Source of the DNA: an uncultured Oscillospiraceae bacterium
GTDB lineage: Bacteria > Bacillota > Clostridia > Oscillospirales > Oscillospiraceae
NCBI GenBank assembly: GCA_944387065.1
Contig: CALXDM010000002.1
Coordinates: forward strand, 264,163-328,162
Direction: 5' to 3'
DNA: 64,000 nt
Shown here in pieces: positions 17,792 to 27,466 of this stretch (positions within the stretch are counted from its first letter, which is position 1; every line of letters begins with the position of its first letter). The position numbers were made by a program, and so were the translations under genes. The notes under the pieces were generated by a model that made no database searches, was not told the origin of the DNA, and saw only the letters and a program-made list of their open reading frames with translations.

Positions 17792-18779
17792 GGGATGCTT
17801 CCTCCTGTCTATCCTGATCCAGGCGCTCCCCGCGGGATGGCTCGGCCTGGGTGGGACGGGTTTGGCGTACGTCCGCCGCTGATGCGGATTCAGGCCCCTC
17901 TCCGGGCCAGCGCTCCTCCGGCTCCGGGATGAACACCCGGGCGGCCCAGGTGGGATGCTCTAAATTGACGGGCAGGCGATTGAGCACCACGAAGGCCAGC
18001 ACCAGCTGGGCCCCCAACAGCAGCCCCTCCCCCCACTGCCACGATCCGGCCAGGGCCACGGCGGTGAGTACCGCCGTCATCCCCGCCAGCCAGAGGGTCC
18101 GCCGGGGCCGGGGCTGCCCGGAGGACAGCCCGCCCCAGTCCATATACAGCAGCATACCGCCCACCACTGCCAGCAGCATGGGCACATAGTCCCACAGCAC
18201 CGGGTCGGCGGCGTGGCCCCGGTAGAGCTCCATCAGCCACAGGCAGCCGTGCAGGGCGGGCAGCACGATGGCCCCTTTGCCCTGCCCCTCGCCCCGGTAG
18301 CAGGCCCTAGCCACCGCCAGCACCCCGCCGCAGCCGGCCAGGGAGGTAGCTCCGGCGGCCATCAGCAGCACGCCGTTGTTGCCCGTGGGCGCCACGCTGA
18401 GGCGGAATGCCTGCCACATGCCCCACCCCTCCCGGAACAGCAGGGGGGCGGCCAGCAGCATCAGGAAGGCGGCCAGCACCATCACACCCAGGCCGACGAG
18501 GTCCCCCGGAGCGGACAGAGCCCGGTTCCACCGGTCCCTGCGCCGATCCCCCCTGGGGGGCTTGACCACCCGCTGGATGTTGGCCAGCAGGCCGAAGGCC
18601 GCCCCGGCGATGACCAGCGTACAGCCCAGGGCCATGCTGGCCGGAGCCATGGGGATGGGCAGACGCAGTTCCCCCTCAAAGGCGGTGGCCAACTGCCAGC
18701 GGCGCAGTATCCACGCCAGCGCGGCCAGCCCCGCCGTGACCAGCAGCCACCGCACCCGGCCGGATCGCTTAATCTCCAT
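17784..18779 (-). CDS. Polytopic membrane protein of unknown function
   Basis: 331 residues starting MEIKRSGRVRWLL, with about eight hydrophobic segments and a hydrophilic acidic/Arg-rich tail (about 285-331). Not recognised. Lies between lepB and metG, 14 bases after lepB and overlapping metG by eight bases, so it is cotranscribed with both. The start at 18779 has a GAGGAGGG site; in-frame codons further upstream lie inside lepB. Confidence 0.75.
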   Translation of the reverse strand: MEIKRSGRVRWLLVTAGLAALAWILRRWQLATAFEGELRLPIPMAPASMALGCTLVIAGAAFGLLANIQRVVKPPRGDRRRDRWNRALSAPGDLVGLGVMVLAAFLMLLAAPLLFREGWGMWQAFRLSVAPTGNNGVLLMAAGATSLAGCGGVLAVARACYRGEGQGKGAIVLPALHGCLWLMELYRGHAADPVLWDYVPMLLAVVGGMLLYMDWGGLSSGQPRPRRTLWLAGMTAVLTAVALAGSWQWGEGLLLGAQLVLAFVVLNRLPVNLEHPTWAARVFIPEPEERWPGEGPESASAADVRQTRPTQAEPSRGERLDQDRQEEASHE

Positions 18780-18793
18780 TTGCGCGTCCCTCC

Positions 18794-19417
18794 TCACAGC
18801 AGTCCAAAGTTGGAGAAGGGGTAGATCACCATGACCACCCGGCCAATGACGCACCGCTCATCCACGATCCCGATCTCTAAATAGCGGCTGTCCGCCGACT
18901 GGTTGCGGTTGTCCCCCATGACGAACAGGCACCCCTCGGGCACGATGACATGGTTGACCTGCTCTCCGTAGCTTGGCACCTGCATCGGCTCCTTGATATA
19001 GTCCTCCTCCAGGGGTATCCCGTCCACATACACCGTGCCGGTTTCATAATCAATGTCCACCCGCTGCCCGCCAGTGGCGATGACCCGCTTGACGATGGAG
19101 TCCTCCTGGTAGGAACGCTTGGTCAGCACCACCACATCCCCTTGCTGGGGGGTATACCCCAGGGACCAGACCAGCATGGCGTCCCCGTTATGCAGGGTGT
19201 TCTCCATGGACGGCCCGCTGACCACGATGATGCGCATCACGAAGGTGAACAGCAGGATGAGCACCGCCAACACCGTCACCAGGGTGCGCACATTCTGATA
19301 CATCTCCCGGCCTGTGCTGCGCGCCTCTGCGCCAGCCACCCGCCGGCCTGGCTCGTTCCGCCGGCCATCCGGGGTGGGGGGGAAGCCCTCCCCCTGCTGT
19401 CCCAATTGCTTTTCCAT
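18794..19417 (-). CDS. lepB: Signal peptidase I
   Basis: 207 residues: a basic, Gly/Arg-rich cytoplasmic N-terminus of about 40 residues, one membrane helix (about 45-65), then the serine-lysine protease core with catalytic Ser in SGPSMENTL, Lys in DSIVKRVIA, and box E MGDNRNQSADSR. Removes signal peptides of exported proteins on the outer membrane face. ATG 19417 is chosen because GAGGAG lies eight bases before it; a GTG at 19432 overlaps the ftsH stop but has no room for a ribosome site. Operon with ftsH. Confidence 0.95.
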   Translation of the reverse strand: MEKQLGQQGEGFPPTPDGRRNEPGRRVAGAEARSTGREMYQNVRTLVTVLAVLILLFTFVMRIIVVSGPSMENTLHNGDAMLVWSLGYTPQQGDVVVLTKRSYQEDSIVKRVIATGGQRVDIDYETGTVYVDGIPLEEDYIKEPMQVPSYGEQVNHVIVPEGCLFVMGDNRNQSADSRYLEIGIVDERCVIGRVVMVIYPFSNFGLL

Positions 19418-19428
19418 GCCTTTGCTCC

Positions 19429-21288
19429 TCACTCCTGTATGTCCTGCATCAGGGCCTCAGGGTTTTCATATACCTTCTGAAACTGCCCGGCGTCCATGCT
19501 CTCATGGCGTAGCAGATACTGGGCCACCAGCTCCAGCTTCTCCCGGTCCCGCTCCAGGATCTCCCGACAGCGCTGGTAGGCCCCGTCCAGCAGCGCCTTC
19601 ACCTCCGCGTCGATCAGGGCGGCGGTCTGATCGGAATAGGGCTTGGCCTGGGCCATGGAGCGGCCCAGGAATACCTCGTCCTGACCGGTGGTATAGGTGA
19701 CGTGGCCCAGCTTCTGGCTCATGCCATACTTGGTCACCATGTCTCGGGCGATGGCGGTGGCCCGCTCCAGGTCGCTCACCGCGCCGGTGCACACAAAGCC
19801 CAGCGCCGTCTCCTCCGCACACCGCCCTCCCAGCAGGGTGGACAGGGTCTCCACCAGCCGCTGGCGGGTCACATGGTCCCGGTCCTCCTTGGGACGGTGG
19901 ACGGTCATCCCCGCCGCCTGGCCCCGGGGCACGATGGTGATCTGGTGCACCGGGTCCTGGGTGGGCAAGGCGTGGCTGACCACGGCGTGGCCCGCCTCAT
20001 GGTAGGCGGTGATGCGCCGATCCTCCTCAATCTGCTCCCGGCTCTTCTTCTCAGGCCCGGCGATCACCTTGAGCACCGACTCCTGAATATCAGCCAGAGT
20101 GAGGAAGGGCTGCCCTTTCCGGGCGGCCAGCAGGGCCGACTCATTGAGCAGATTCTCCAGGTCGGCTCCGGTAAAGCCGGTGGTCTCCCGGGCCACCTCC
20201 CGCAGGTCCACGTCCTCGGCCAGGGGCTTGCCCCGGGCGTGCACCTTCAGGATGGCCTCTCGCCCCTTCCGGTCGGGCCGGCCCACATAGACCTGCCGGT
20301 CAAACCGGCCCGGGCGCAGCAGGGCGGGGTCCAGGATGTCCTGGCGGTTGGTGGCCGCCAGCACGATGACCCCCTCGTTGGCGGCAAAGCCATCCATCTC
20401 CACCAGCAGCTGGTTCAAGGTCTGCTCCCGCTCGTCGTGACCGCCGCCCAGGCCCGCACCCCGCTGGCGGCCCACGGCGTCGATCTCGTCGATGAAGACG
20501 ATGGCCGGGGCCTCCTTCTTAGCCTGCTCAAACAGGTCCCGCACACGGCTGGCCCCCACCCCCACATACAGCTCCACGAAGTCAGAGCCGGAGATGGACA
20601 GGAAGCGCACCCCCGCCTCCCCGGCCACCGCCCGGGCCAGCAGGGTCTTGCCAGTGCCCGGAGGGCCCACCAGCAGCACCCCCTTGGGGATGCGGGCGCC
20701 CAGGCGGGTAAACTTATCCGGCTCCCGCAGGAAGTCCACCAGCTCCTGCAGCTCAGCCTTCTCCTCATCCGCCCCGGCCACGTCGGCAAAGGTGACGGTG
20801 CTGCGCTGCTGGCCATTGACCACACGGGCCTGGCCAAAGCGGCTCATGCCCCCCTGGCCGCCCCCTTGGGCGCTCTGCTGGCGCATGGCCATCAGCCACC
20901 AGATCACCATCACCAGCACCACAGACACCACCGCCGGCAGCACCACCAGCAGCCACTGGGGCAGCTCGTGCCGCTGCTGGTACTCATAGTCGGTGAGCAC
21001 CCCCGCCTCCCGCTGCTCCTGGATGAGCTGGCCCAGGTCGGCGTGGAACAGCTCCAGGCTGGCCAGGGCGTGGTAGCGCAGGCTGCCGTCAGCCAGGGTC
21101 ATGGCCACCACGCCGTCCTCGTCCACCTGGAAACGGGTCACCTGCTCCTGCTGGAAATAGCTCACCATATCGGCATAGGAAACATAGCCCTCCCGCCGGG
21201 AGCCTTGGAACGCGCTCACCGCCCACAGGATCAGTGCGATGACAATTGCGTAAAACAGGATGCCCCGAAGTTTGCTCAATTGCTTCAC
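19429..21288 (-). CDS. ftsH: ATP-dependent zinc metalloprotease FtsH
   Basis: 619 residues: two membrane helices (about 8-26 and 112-134) flanking a small extracytoplasmic domain, an AAA+ domain with Walker A GPPGTGKT (208-215) and SRH, and the M41 peptidase with HEAGH near 429-433. Degrades unstable membrane and cytosolic proteins as a hexamer. GTG start at 21288 behind AGAGGAAAAG. Follows hpt, the same tilS-hpt-ftsH order as in B. subtilis. Confidence 0.97.
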   Translation of the reverse strand: MKQLSKLRGILFYAIVIALILWAVSAFQGSRREGYVSYADMVSYFQQEQVTRFQVDEDGVVAMTLADGSLRYHALASLELFHADLGQLIQEQREAGVLTDYEYQQRHELPQWLLVVLPAVVSVVLVMVIWWLMAMRQQSAQGGGQGGMSRFGQARVVNGQQRSTVTFADVAGADEEKAELQELVDFLREPDKFTRLGARIPKGVLLVGPPGTGKTLLARAVAGEAGVRFLSISGSDFVELYVGVGASRVRDLFEQAKKEAPAIVFIDEIDAVGRQRGAGLGGGHDEREQTLNQLLVEMDGFAANEGVIVLAATNRQDILDPALLRPGRFDRQVYVGRPDRKGREAILKVHARGKPLAEDVDLREVARETTGFTGADLENLLNESALLAARKGQPFLTLADIQESVLKVIAGPEKKSREQIEEDRRITAYHEAGHAVVSHALPTQDPVHQITIVPRGQAAGMTVHRPKEDRDHVTRQRLVETLSTLLGGRCAEETALGFVCTGAVSDLERATAIARDMVTKYGMSQKLGHVTYTTGQDEVFLGRSMAQAKPYSDQTAALIDAEVKALLDGAYQRCREILERDREKLELVAQYLLRHESMDAGQFQKVYENPEALMQDIQE

Positions 21289-21373
21289 AGTCTTTTCCTC
21301 TTACTTCCCGCCGCGTCCCCCGCAGCTTTCATTTGCGCCCGCCCCGCCTGCGGCGGCTGTGGTGGGCGATGGC

Positions 21374-21913
21374 CTATCCCCCATATACCTCCGGCCGGAG
21401 CACCCCGATGTACGGTAAATTCCGATACCGCTCATCATAATCCAGGCCATAACCCACTACGAAGGCGTCAGGGATCTGGAAGCCCACATAGTCGGCTTGG
21501 ATGGGCTTGGCCCGCCGCTCCGGCTTATCCAGCAGGGTGCAGATGCGGATGGAGGCAGGTTTTCTGGCCCGGAGCACGTCCACCAGATAGTACAGGGTGT
21601 TGCCCGAGTCCAGGATGTCCTCCACCAGCAGCAAATCCTTGCCCTCGATGGGATCGGACAAGTCTTTCTTGATCTCCACCTGACCGGAACTGACGGTGCC
21701 CGAGCCATAGGAGGACACCGCCATGAAATCTACGGTGATGGGCAGCTGGATGGCACGGGTCAGGTCGGCCATGAAGATGTACGACCCCCGCAGCACTGAG
21801 GCCACCGCCACCTGACGGCCGGCGTAGTCCCGGGTGATCTGCTCTCCCAGCTCCCCAACCCGTTGGCTGAGCGCCTGCTGGCTGAGCAGGATCTTCTCCA
21901 CATCCTGGTGCAC
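21374..21913 (-). CDS. hpt: Hypoxanthine phosphoribosyltransferase
   Basis: 179 residues with the PRPP-binding motif LLLVEDILDSGNTL and the substrate loop YVGFQIPDAFVVGYGLDYDE, typical of bacterial HPRT. Salvages hypoxanthine (and guanine) to nucleotides. GTG start at 21913, three bases after the tilS stop with a GGGGGGAA site; in B. subtilis Hpt and TilS pair with FtsH for regulation, and the order is kept here. Confidence 0.96.
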   Translation of the reverse strand: MHQDVEKILLSQQALSQRVGELGEQITRDYAGRQVAVASVLRGSYIFMADLTRAIQLPITVDFMAVSSYGSGTVSSGQVEIKKDLSDPIEGKDLLLVEDILDSGNTLYYLVDVLRARKPASIRICTLLDKPERRAKPIQADYVGFQIPDAFVVGYGLDYDERYRNLPYIGVLRPEVYGG

Positions 21914-21916
21914 GCC

Positions 21917-23230
21917 TCATTCCCCCCTTCTCATGGTGATGTGCAGGCATCGCTTGCCCGGCGCGGCCAGGGCGTCCCAGTCTGGGCCCAACCCCCCCAC
22001 CGCCGCCGCGCCCCCCTCCAGAGCCAGCACCGGCACCGCCGGCCGCTCCTCCCGGGGCACCCGCTCCTCGATCATCAGCTTCTTCAAGCTCTTCCACGGC
22101 CGCTTGCCCAGCCGGAGTCCGTCCCCCGGCTTGCGGGAACGGATGACGTATCCCGCCGGCTTGAGATAAAACTCTCCGGGACCGGCATAGGCCGCGGGGG
22201 GGCACAGCCCAGTCCGGGCGGCGATCACCCACGCCCCCCATCGGGTCTCCCCCTCCTCCAGCGGTTGCTCCGGCGGCGGAGGCTCCGGCCGGCCGGGGGA
22301 AAAAATCAGCTCCCCATAGGCCCGATACACCCGGCCACCGGCCACATCCAGCCCTCCGGAGGGGCGATCCCCCACCGCCAGGGCCACAATTCCCTCCCGC
22401 CAGGACGACCGATCCCCCAGGCCGGCCCGGGCCAGCAGCGTTCCCGCCGCCCGCAGGGCGGTAGCCCGGGGGGCCGCTGCCAGCACCCTGGCCGGCAGGG
22501 ACAGCCCCCGGGGGGTGGGGCGGGCCTGGGCGGCCAGGCGGGCGCTGTCCGCTTCCAGCGCGTCCCGGTCCACCCGCAGCCGGGCGGCGGCGGCGGCGAT
22601 GCGCTCGGTGGCCCCGGGGCGCAGCTGCTCCAGGAGCGGCAGCACCTGGGCCCGGATCCGGTTGCGGGTATAGGCCGGGTCGTCGTTGCTCTCGTCCTCC
22701 ACATGGGGAACCCGCTCCCCCTCCAGGTAGGCCAGCACCTGCCCCCGCTCCAGGGTGAGCATGGGGCGGATCAGCCTGCCCCGTCGGGGAGGGATACCGC
22801 ACAGCCCCTCCAGCCCGCTGCCCCTCAGCAGGTGCATCAGCACCGTCTCGGCGTTGTCCCCGGCGTGGTGGCCGGTGGCGATCAGCTGACAGCCCAGGCG
22901 ATGGGCCGCCCGCTCCAGAAAATCGTAGCGCAGACCGCGGGCGCAGACCTCGATGCCCAACCCCTGCCGCCGGGCGGTTCCGGCCACGTCGCCGGAGCCC
23001 ACCACCAGCTCCACCTCCTGGCGCCGGCACCAGTCCCGGACGAAACACTCGTCCCGGGCGGCGGTGGGGCGCAGGTTGTGGTTGTAGTGGGCCGCGGCCA
23101 CGGTATACCCCCCTCGGCCCGCCCCCTCCAGCAGGCGGCACAGCAGGTACATGGAGTCCGCCCCGCCTGACAACGCGCACAGCACCCGGCTGCCCGGCGG
23201 GATGAGCCCGTAGTCAAAGCGCCCGCTCAT
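21917..23230 (-). CDS. tilS: tRNA(Ile)-lysidine synthase
   Basis: 437 residues with the N-type PP-loop SGGADS (21-26), the central TilS domain and C-terminal substrate-binding domain (VIRSRKPGDGLRLGKRPWKSLKKLM, read in part). Converts C34 of the tRNA-Ile CAU anticodon to lysidine, so it is essential for decoding AUA. The ATG overlaps the dnaB stop by four bases (ATGA). Confidence 0.96.
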   Translation of the reverse strand: MSGRFDYGLIPPGSRVLCALSGGADSMYLLCRLLEGAGRGGYTVAAAHYNHNLRPTAARDECFVRDWCRRQEVELVVGSGDVAGTARRQGLGIEVCARGLRYDFLERAAHRLGCQLIATGHHAGDNAETVLMHLLRGSGLEGLCGIPPRRGRLIRPMLTLERGQVLAYLEGERVPHVEDESNDDPAYTRNRIRAQVLPLLEQLRPGATERIAAAAARLRVDRDALEADSARLAAQARPTPRGLSLPARVLAAAPRATALRAAGTLLARAGLGDRSSWREGIVALAVGDRPSGGLDVAGGRVYRAYGELIFSPGRPEPPPPEQPLEEGETRWGAWVIAARTGLCPPAAYAGPGEFYLKPAGYVIRSRKPGDGLRLGKRPWKSLKKLMIEERVPREERPAVPVLALEGGAAAVGGLGPDWDALAAPGKRCLHITMRRGE

Positions 23231-24588
23231 CCGTAGTCGTCCTCCTCATCCCGCCAGGCCAGGTTGCGGAAGGTGGTGAACTCAGGCCGCCACTCCAGCA
23301 GGACGGTGCCCGTCTCCCCATGGCGGTTCTTGGCCACGATGCACTCGGCCACATTGGGGTTATCTGTGTCGTTTTCGTAGTAGCTCTCCCGGTAGATGAA
23401 CAGCACCACGTCCGCATCCTGCTCAATGGAGCCCGACTCCCGCAGGTCGGACAGCATGGGGCGGCGCTGCCCGGCGGCCCGGCTCTCGTTGGCCCGGGAC
23501 AGCTGGGACAGGCACAGCACCGGCACATTCAGCTCCTTGGCCATCAGCTTCAGCGAGCGGGACATATCCGAGACGATCTGCTGGCGATTGTCCCCCGCCC
23601 GCTGGGGCCCGCCAGCGGAGGTCATCAACTGCAGGTAGTCCACCACCACCAGCCCCAGGTTCTTCACCCGCCGGCACTTGGCGTTCATATCCGCCACCGA
23701 CAGGCCCGCATCGTCGTCCAGATAAATGTTGGCCTGGCTCAGGGCGGCCACCGCCATGGCCGCCCTGGTCCACTCCTCTTCCCCGGACAGCCGGCCGGTG
23801 AGCAGCTTCTTGCTGTCGATCAGGCTCTCCATGGAAATCAGGCGCATCCCCAGCTGCTCCCGGTTCATCTCCAGGGAGAAAACGGCCACGCTCTTGCCCG
23901 AGCGCTTGCCCGCCTCCAGGGCGATGTTCAGCGCCAGAGAGGTCTTGCCCATACCGGGTCGGGCAGCCAGGATGATCAGGTCGGAATTGTTCAGCCCCGC
24001 GATGCGCCGGTCCAGGTCCACCAGGCCGGTGGCCAGGCCGGGAAACTCCTCCCCAGAGGCCTGCCGGGCCTGGATGGTGTCCCACACCTGGCCCATCACC
24101 GTGGCGATGTGGGCCATATCCCTGGCGGACTTGCCCTGGCGGATGGCGTAGATGCGCTGCTCGGCGGCCTCCAGGATCTGGCGGGCGGTGCCCCCCTCCT
24201 GGCGCACCAGCTCAGACAGCTGACCGGCGGCCTCCCCAATGCGGCGCAGCAGCGCCTTGTCGGACACGATGTCCGCGTACTCCAGCACGTTGGCGGCGGT
24301 GGGGGTGATCTCCATGAGCTGGCGCAGATAGGGCACCGAGGTATTCTCGTCATACAGCCCTGCCTGCTTCATCCGGTCCAGCACCGTCACCGGGTCGATG
24401 GTCTCAAAGCGGTTGAACATCCCGTAGAGCACCTCGTACAGCTCCCGGTTCTGCCGCAGGAAAAAATCATCTGGGGACAGGCGGGCCACCACGTCGGGCA
24501 CGCACCGCTCGTCGATGAGCATGGAGCCCAGCACCGCCTGCTCGGCCTCCACCGAGTGGGGCATGGCCAGCTGATCCAGTTCGTTCAC
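23227..24588 (-). CDS. dnaB: Replicative DNA helicase DnaB
   Basis: 453 residues: an N-terminal primase-interacting helical domain (about 1-110), linker, and RecA-like domain with Walker A RPGMGKTS near 208-215, Walker B VVVDYLQLM and the conserved AELRESGSIEQDAD region (here LSDLRESGSIEQDAD). Loads at the fork and unwinds DNA ahead of the polymerase. GTG at 24588 is chosen because GGAGG lies about seven bases before it. Order gdpP-rplI-dnaB is the classic Firmicutes arrangement. Confidence 0.97.
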   Translation of the reverse strand: MNELDQLAMPHSVEAEQAVLGSMLIDERCVPDVVARLSPDDFFLRQNRELYEVLYGMFNRFETIDPVTVLDRMKQAGLYDENTSVPYLRQLMEITPTAANVLEYADIVSDKALLRRIGEAAGQLSELVRQEGGTARQILEAAEQRIYAIRQGKSARDMAHIATVMGQVWDTIQARQASGEEFPGLATGLVDLDRRIAGLNNSDLIILAARPGMGKTSLALNIALEAGKRSGKSVAVFSLEMNREQLGMRLISMESLIDSKKLLTGRLSGEEEWTRAAMAVAALSQANIYLDDDAGLSVADMNAKCRRVKNLGLVVVDYLQLMTSAGGPQRAGDNRQQIVSDMSRSLKLMAKELNVPVLCLSQLSRANESRAAGQRRPMLSDLRESGSIEQDADVVLFIYRESYYENDTDNPNVAECIVAKNRHGETGTVLLEWRPEFTTFRNLAWRDEEDDYG

Positions 24589-24677
24589 AACCTCACCTCC
24601 CAGGGGGCGTCGCACCCAACCGCCCGGCCGCTCCCAATGGCCGGGCCCCCGTCAAGCCCAGCGGGCCTTGGCGCCGA

Positions 24678-25127
24678 TCACTTCTCCTCCACCACCAGCA
24701 CGTGGATGGTTCCGGTGACCTCGTAGCCCAGCTTGCACTTGACCTGGAAGGTCCCAAAGGACTTGATGGGCTCGGGCAGGAGGATCTTGCTCTTGCCCAC
24801 ATCCATCTGGTGCTGCTCCTTCAGGGCTTGGGAGATCTCCTTGTTGGTCACCGAGCCAAACAGGCGGCTGCCCTGGCCGGCCTTGGCGCTGATCTTCACC
24901 TGGCAGCTCTCCAGGCGCTGGGCCAGGGCCTCGGCCTGGGCCTTCTCCTCGGCCTCTTTGGCCTTGCGGGCCTTCTCCTGCATCTTCATGGTGTTGATGT
25001 TCTCCGCCGTGGCCTCCACGGCCAGCTTCCGGGGCAGCAGGAAGTTGCGCCCGTACCCGTCGGACACCTCCACCATCTGGCCCTTTTTGCCCTGGCCCCT
25101 TACGTCCTGCTGTAAGATCACCTTCAT
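24678..25127 (-). CDS. rplI: 50S ribosomal protein L9
   Basis: 149 residues with the L9 N-domain signature (MKVILQQDVRGQGKKGQMVEV...GRNFLLPR), the long central helix, and the C-terminal domain. Binds 23S rRNA at the L1 stalk base. AGGAGG site eight bases before the ATG. Lies between gdpP and dnaB. Confidence 0.98.
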   Translation of the reverse strand: MKVILQQDVRGQGKKGQMVEVSDGYGRNFLLPRKLAVEATAENINTMKMQEKARKAKEAEEKAQAEALAQRLESCQVKISAKAGQGSRLFGSVTNKEISQALKEQHQMDVGKSKILLPEPIKSFGTFQVKCKLGYEVTGTIHVLVVEEK

Positions 25128-25217
25128 GAAACCTACCTCCTCAAACTCGGACTAGAACCCGCCCTGCCGGGGCGGGAATCGTTTTCTGGCTTGGGCTCCC
25201 ACTGGATTGGCCGGGGC

Positions 25218-27239
25218 TCAGCCCTCCCCCTGCTGGAGCGGGGGCTGATCCTCCTCGGCAAAGTACTGGTCCAGCACCTGGCGCAGCTGCTGCTCGGCCT
25301 CGTCTACCGTCTGGCCGGGCATCTGCGCCCCCGCCGCGCCGGCGTTGCCGCCCCCTCCCAGCGCTTCCAGGATGAGCTGCACATTGGTGTCGTTCATGCT
25401 GCGGGCGGACACCGCCACTCCATCCCCCTCGGGGTAGAGCACAAAGGAGGTCTGAATGCCCGCGATGTTCAGCAGCTCGTCGGCGGCCTGGGCCGCCGAC
25501 ACCCGGCCCACAGCGTGCTCCACCGCCGCGATGGCCACGTCCGGCCGGTACAGCTGGGCGGCCTGGATGATGCGATACTTGGCCACCGCGTCGGACAGGT
25601 CGGTCTGGAAGAGCTTTTTCACCTCGCTGGTGTCCGCCCCCGCCCGGCGCAGGAAGGCCGCCGCCTCAAAGGTGCGCCCACCAGTGCGCATGGTAAAGTT
25701 CTTGGTGTCCAGCATCAGCCCCGCCATGAGGGCCTCCGCCTCCCCCCGCAGCAGCTCGGACGGCTCCATCAGGTAGCTGACCAGCTCGGTGACCATCTCG
25801 CTGGCGGAGGAAGCGTAGGGCTCGTGGAAGTTGAGCGCAGCCCCTTCAATATAGGTGGCCGCCCGACGGTGGTGGTCGATGACCGCCACCTTGTTGCAGG
25901 AGGTGAGCAGCTCCCCGCTGGCCACCTGCTCGGGTCGGTTGGTGTCCACCACCACCAGCAAGGATCGGGAGTCGGCCCGGAGCAGGGCCTCCTGGCTGTC
26001 CAGGAACAGGCCCCGGTAGGCCTCCATCTGGGCCACCCGGCGGTACAGCTCCTGGGCCGGGGTGGAGCCCTCTTCCCGGATGATATACCGGGGGATCCCC
26101 CGCTTGCGGGCGATGGCGCACACCCCCACCGCCGCCCCCAGCGCGTCCATATCCGCCAGCTTGTGCCCCATGACCAGCACGCAGGAGGCGTCGGCCACCA
26201 GCTCGCCCAGGGCGGAGGCCATCACCCGGCTCTTGACCTTGGTGCGCCGCTCCGTCTCCTTGGCCCGGCCGCCGTAGAACTCGAAGTTGAAGCGGTTTTT
26301 CACCACCGCCTGGTCGCCCCCCCGGGACAGGGCCATCTCCGCGGACAGGGAGGCGAAGCGGAACAGCTCGGCCAGGCTCTCCCCGTCCACCCCCACGCCG
26401 ATGGACACCGTGACGGGGATGCCGTTGGGGCTTTGGATGGTGCGCACGCTGTCCAGCAAGGAAAACTTCTCGGCCTTGTACCCGGCCAGGTACTGTTCCT
26501 CAAAGAGGAAGAGGTAGCGGTCCCGGTCCAGGCGGCAGAAGATGCCCTGGGAGGGCGCGGTCCACTGGGTGAAGATCTGGCTGATCTGGTTGAGCATGTC
26601 CGAGCGCACGCTGTCGTCCTGGCCCTTGATGGTCTCCTCGTAGTTGTCCAGCAGCAGCAGGGCTACCGCCGGCCGGCTGGCCCGATATAGGTCCCGGGTG
26701 TTGGCCAGCTCGGTCACATCCACCCAGTAGGTGGTGGCCAGCGATCCCTGCTCCTCCTGCCCGGCGGTGCGGGCCACCGAGCCGAACACCTGGTAGCGCC
26801 GATCTCCCACCGCCACCTCCCGGGGGCACTCATTCTTGCCCTCCAGCAGCCAGCGCCCGTCAAAGCCGGGCACCAGTTCGGCCATCTTGGTGTCAAACAC
26901 CCCTTCCTGCTCCCCGGTCAGGCGCAGGAAGCAGTCATTGGTCCACACCACCTCGTCCGTGTCCGGCCGGAACATGGCCACCGGCAGCGGGCAGTTGAGG
27001 GTGCTGTCCCGGGTGGCCCCGTCCATGCTGCCCACCAGCTGCTCCAGGTACCGGGCGGTCTCCCGCCGGCGGCGGGCCATGCTCCCCCAGTACACCCCGT
27101 ACAAAACGGCCACTACGGCCAGCTCCGCCACCGCCACGTCCGCCCGGCCCAACAGCAGGGTGGCCACGGCAAAAGCCGCCATGACCAGAAAATACAGCCC
27201 GAAGCGGGGGGCCAGCAGCTGTGAGAGTTTTTTGTTCAC
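25218..27239 (-). CDS. gdpP: Cyclic-di-AMP phosphodiesterase GdpP
   Basis: 673 residues: two N-terminal membrane helices (about 15-60), a degenerate PAS domain, a degenerate GGDEF domain (the usual GGDEF is replaced by SRGGDQ), then DHH and DHHA1 domains with GHKLADMDALGAA, DTNRPEQ and VIDHHRRA that carry the Mn ligands. Cleaves the second messenger c-di-AMP and so sets osmolyte uptake and cell-wall stress tolerance. The GTG at 27239 follows AGAGAGGT; longer in-frame readings go through the promoter. First gene of the long train to tatD. Confidence 0.95.
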   Translation of the reverse strand: MNKKLSQLLAPRFGLYFLVMAAFAVATLLLGRADVAVAELAVVAVLYGVYWGSMARRRRETARYLEQLVGSMDGATRDSTLNCPLPVAMFRPDTDEVVWTNDCFLRLTGEQEGVFDTKMAELVPGFDGRWLLEGKNECPREVAVGDRRYQVFGSVARTAGQEEQGSLATTYWVDVTELANTRDLYRASRPAVALLLLDNYEETIKGQDDSVRSDMLNQISQIFTQWTAPSQGIFCRLDRDRYLFLFEEQYLAGYKAEKFSLLDSVRTIQSPNGIPVTVSIGVGVDGESLAELFRFASLSAEMALSRGGDQAVVKNRFNFEFYGGRAKETERRTKVKSRVMASALGELVADASCVLVMGHKLADMDALGAAVGVCAIARKRGIPRYIIREEGSTPAQELYRRVAQMEAYRGLFLDSQEALLRADSRSLLVVVDTNRPEQVASGELLTSCNKVAVIDHHRRAATYIEGAALNFHEPYASSASEMVTELVSYLMEPSELLRGEAEALMAGLMLDTKNFTMRTGGRTFEAAAFLRRAGADTSEVKKLFQTDLSDAVAKYRIIQAAQLYRPDVAIAAVEHAVGRVSAAQAADELLNIAGIQTSFVLYPEGDGVAVSARSMNDTNVQLILEALGGGGNAGAAGAQMPGQTVDEAEQQLRQVLDQYFAEEDQPPLQQGEG

Positions 27240-27318
27240 GCGATCCACCTCTCTCCGGCAGGCCCCGCCCCACGGGGCGGCCCCTGCCGGGATCCTTGCT
27301 TGGATTCTCGGATTTTTT

Positions 27319-27347
27319 ATTATATCAAATCTCCACCAGAAAAACAA
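27319..27347 (-). promoter_or_regulatory. Promoter of the gdpP-led operon
   Basis: Minus-strand TTGTTT (27342-27347), 17-base spacer, TATAAT (27319-27324), about 80 bases before the gdpP start. Confidence 0.75.
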
Positions 27348-27396
27348 GGAGAATTCCCCAGCCCCCCTCCAGCGGAAGAATTGGGGCATTTCACCA

Positions 27397-27425
27397 TTGC
27401 GCCCGGCCGGTCCGGCTGGTATAAT
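27397..27425 (+). promoter_or_regulatory. Promoter of ilvE
   Basis: TTGCGC (27397-27402), 17-base spacer, TATAAT (27420-27425), ending about 40 bases before the ilvE start, with AAAGGAGAGAGG between. Confidence 0.75.
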
Positions 27426-27466
27426 GCGGATATCCAACGCTTCACCATGCAAAGGAGAGAGGTTCC

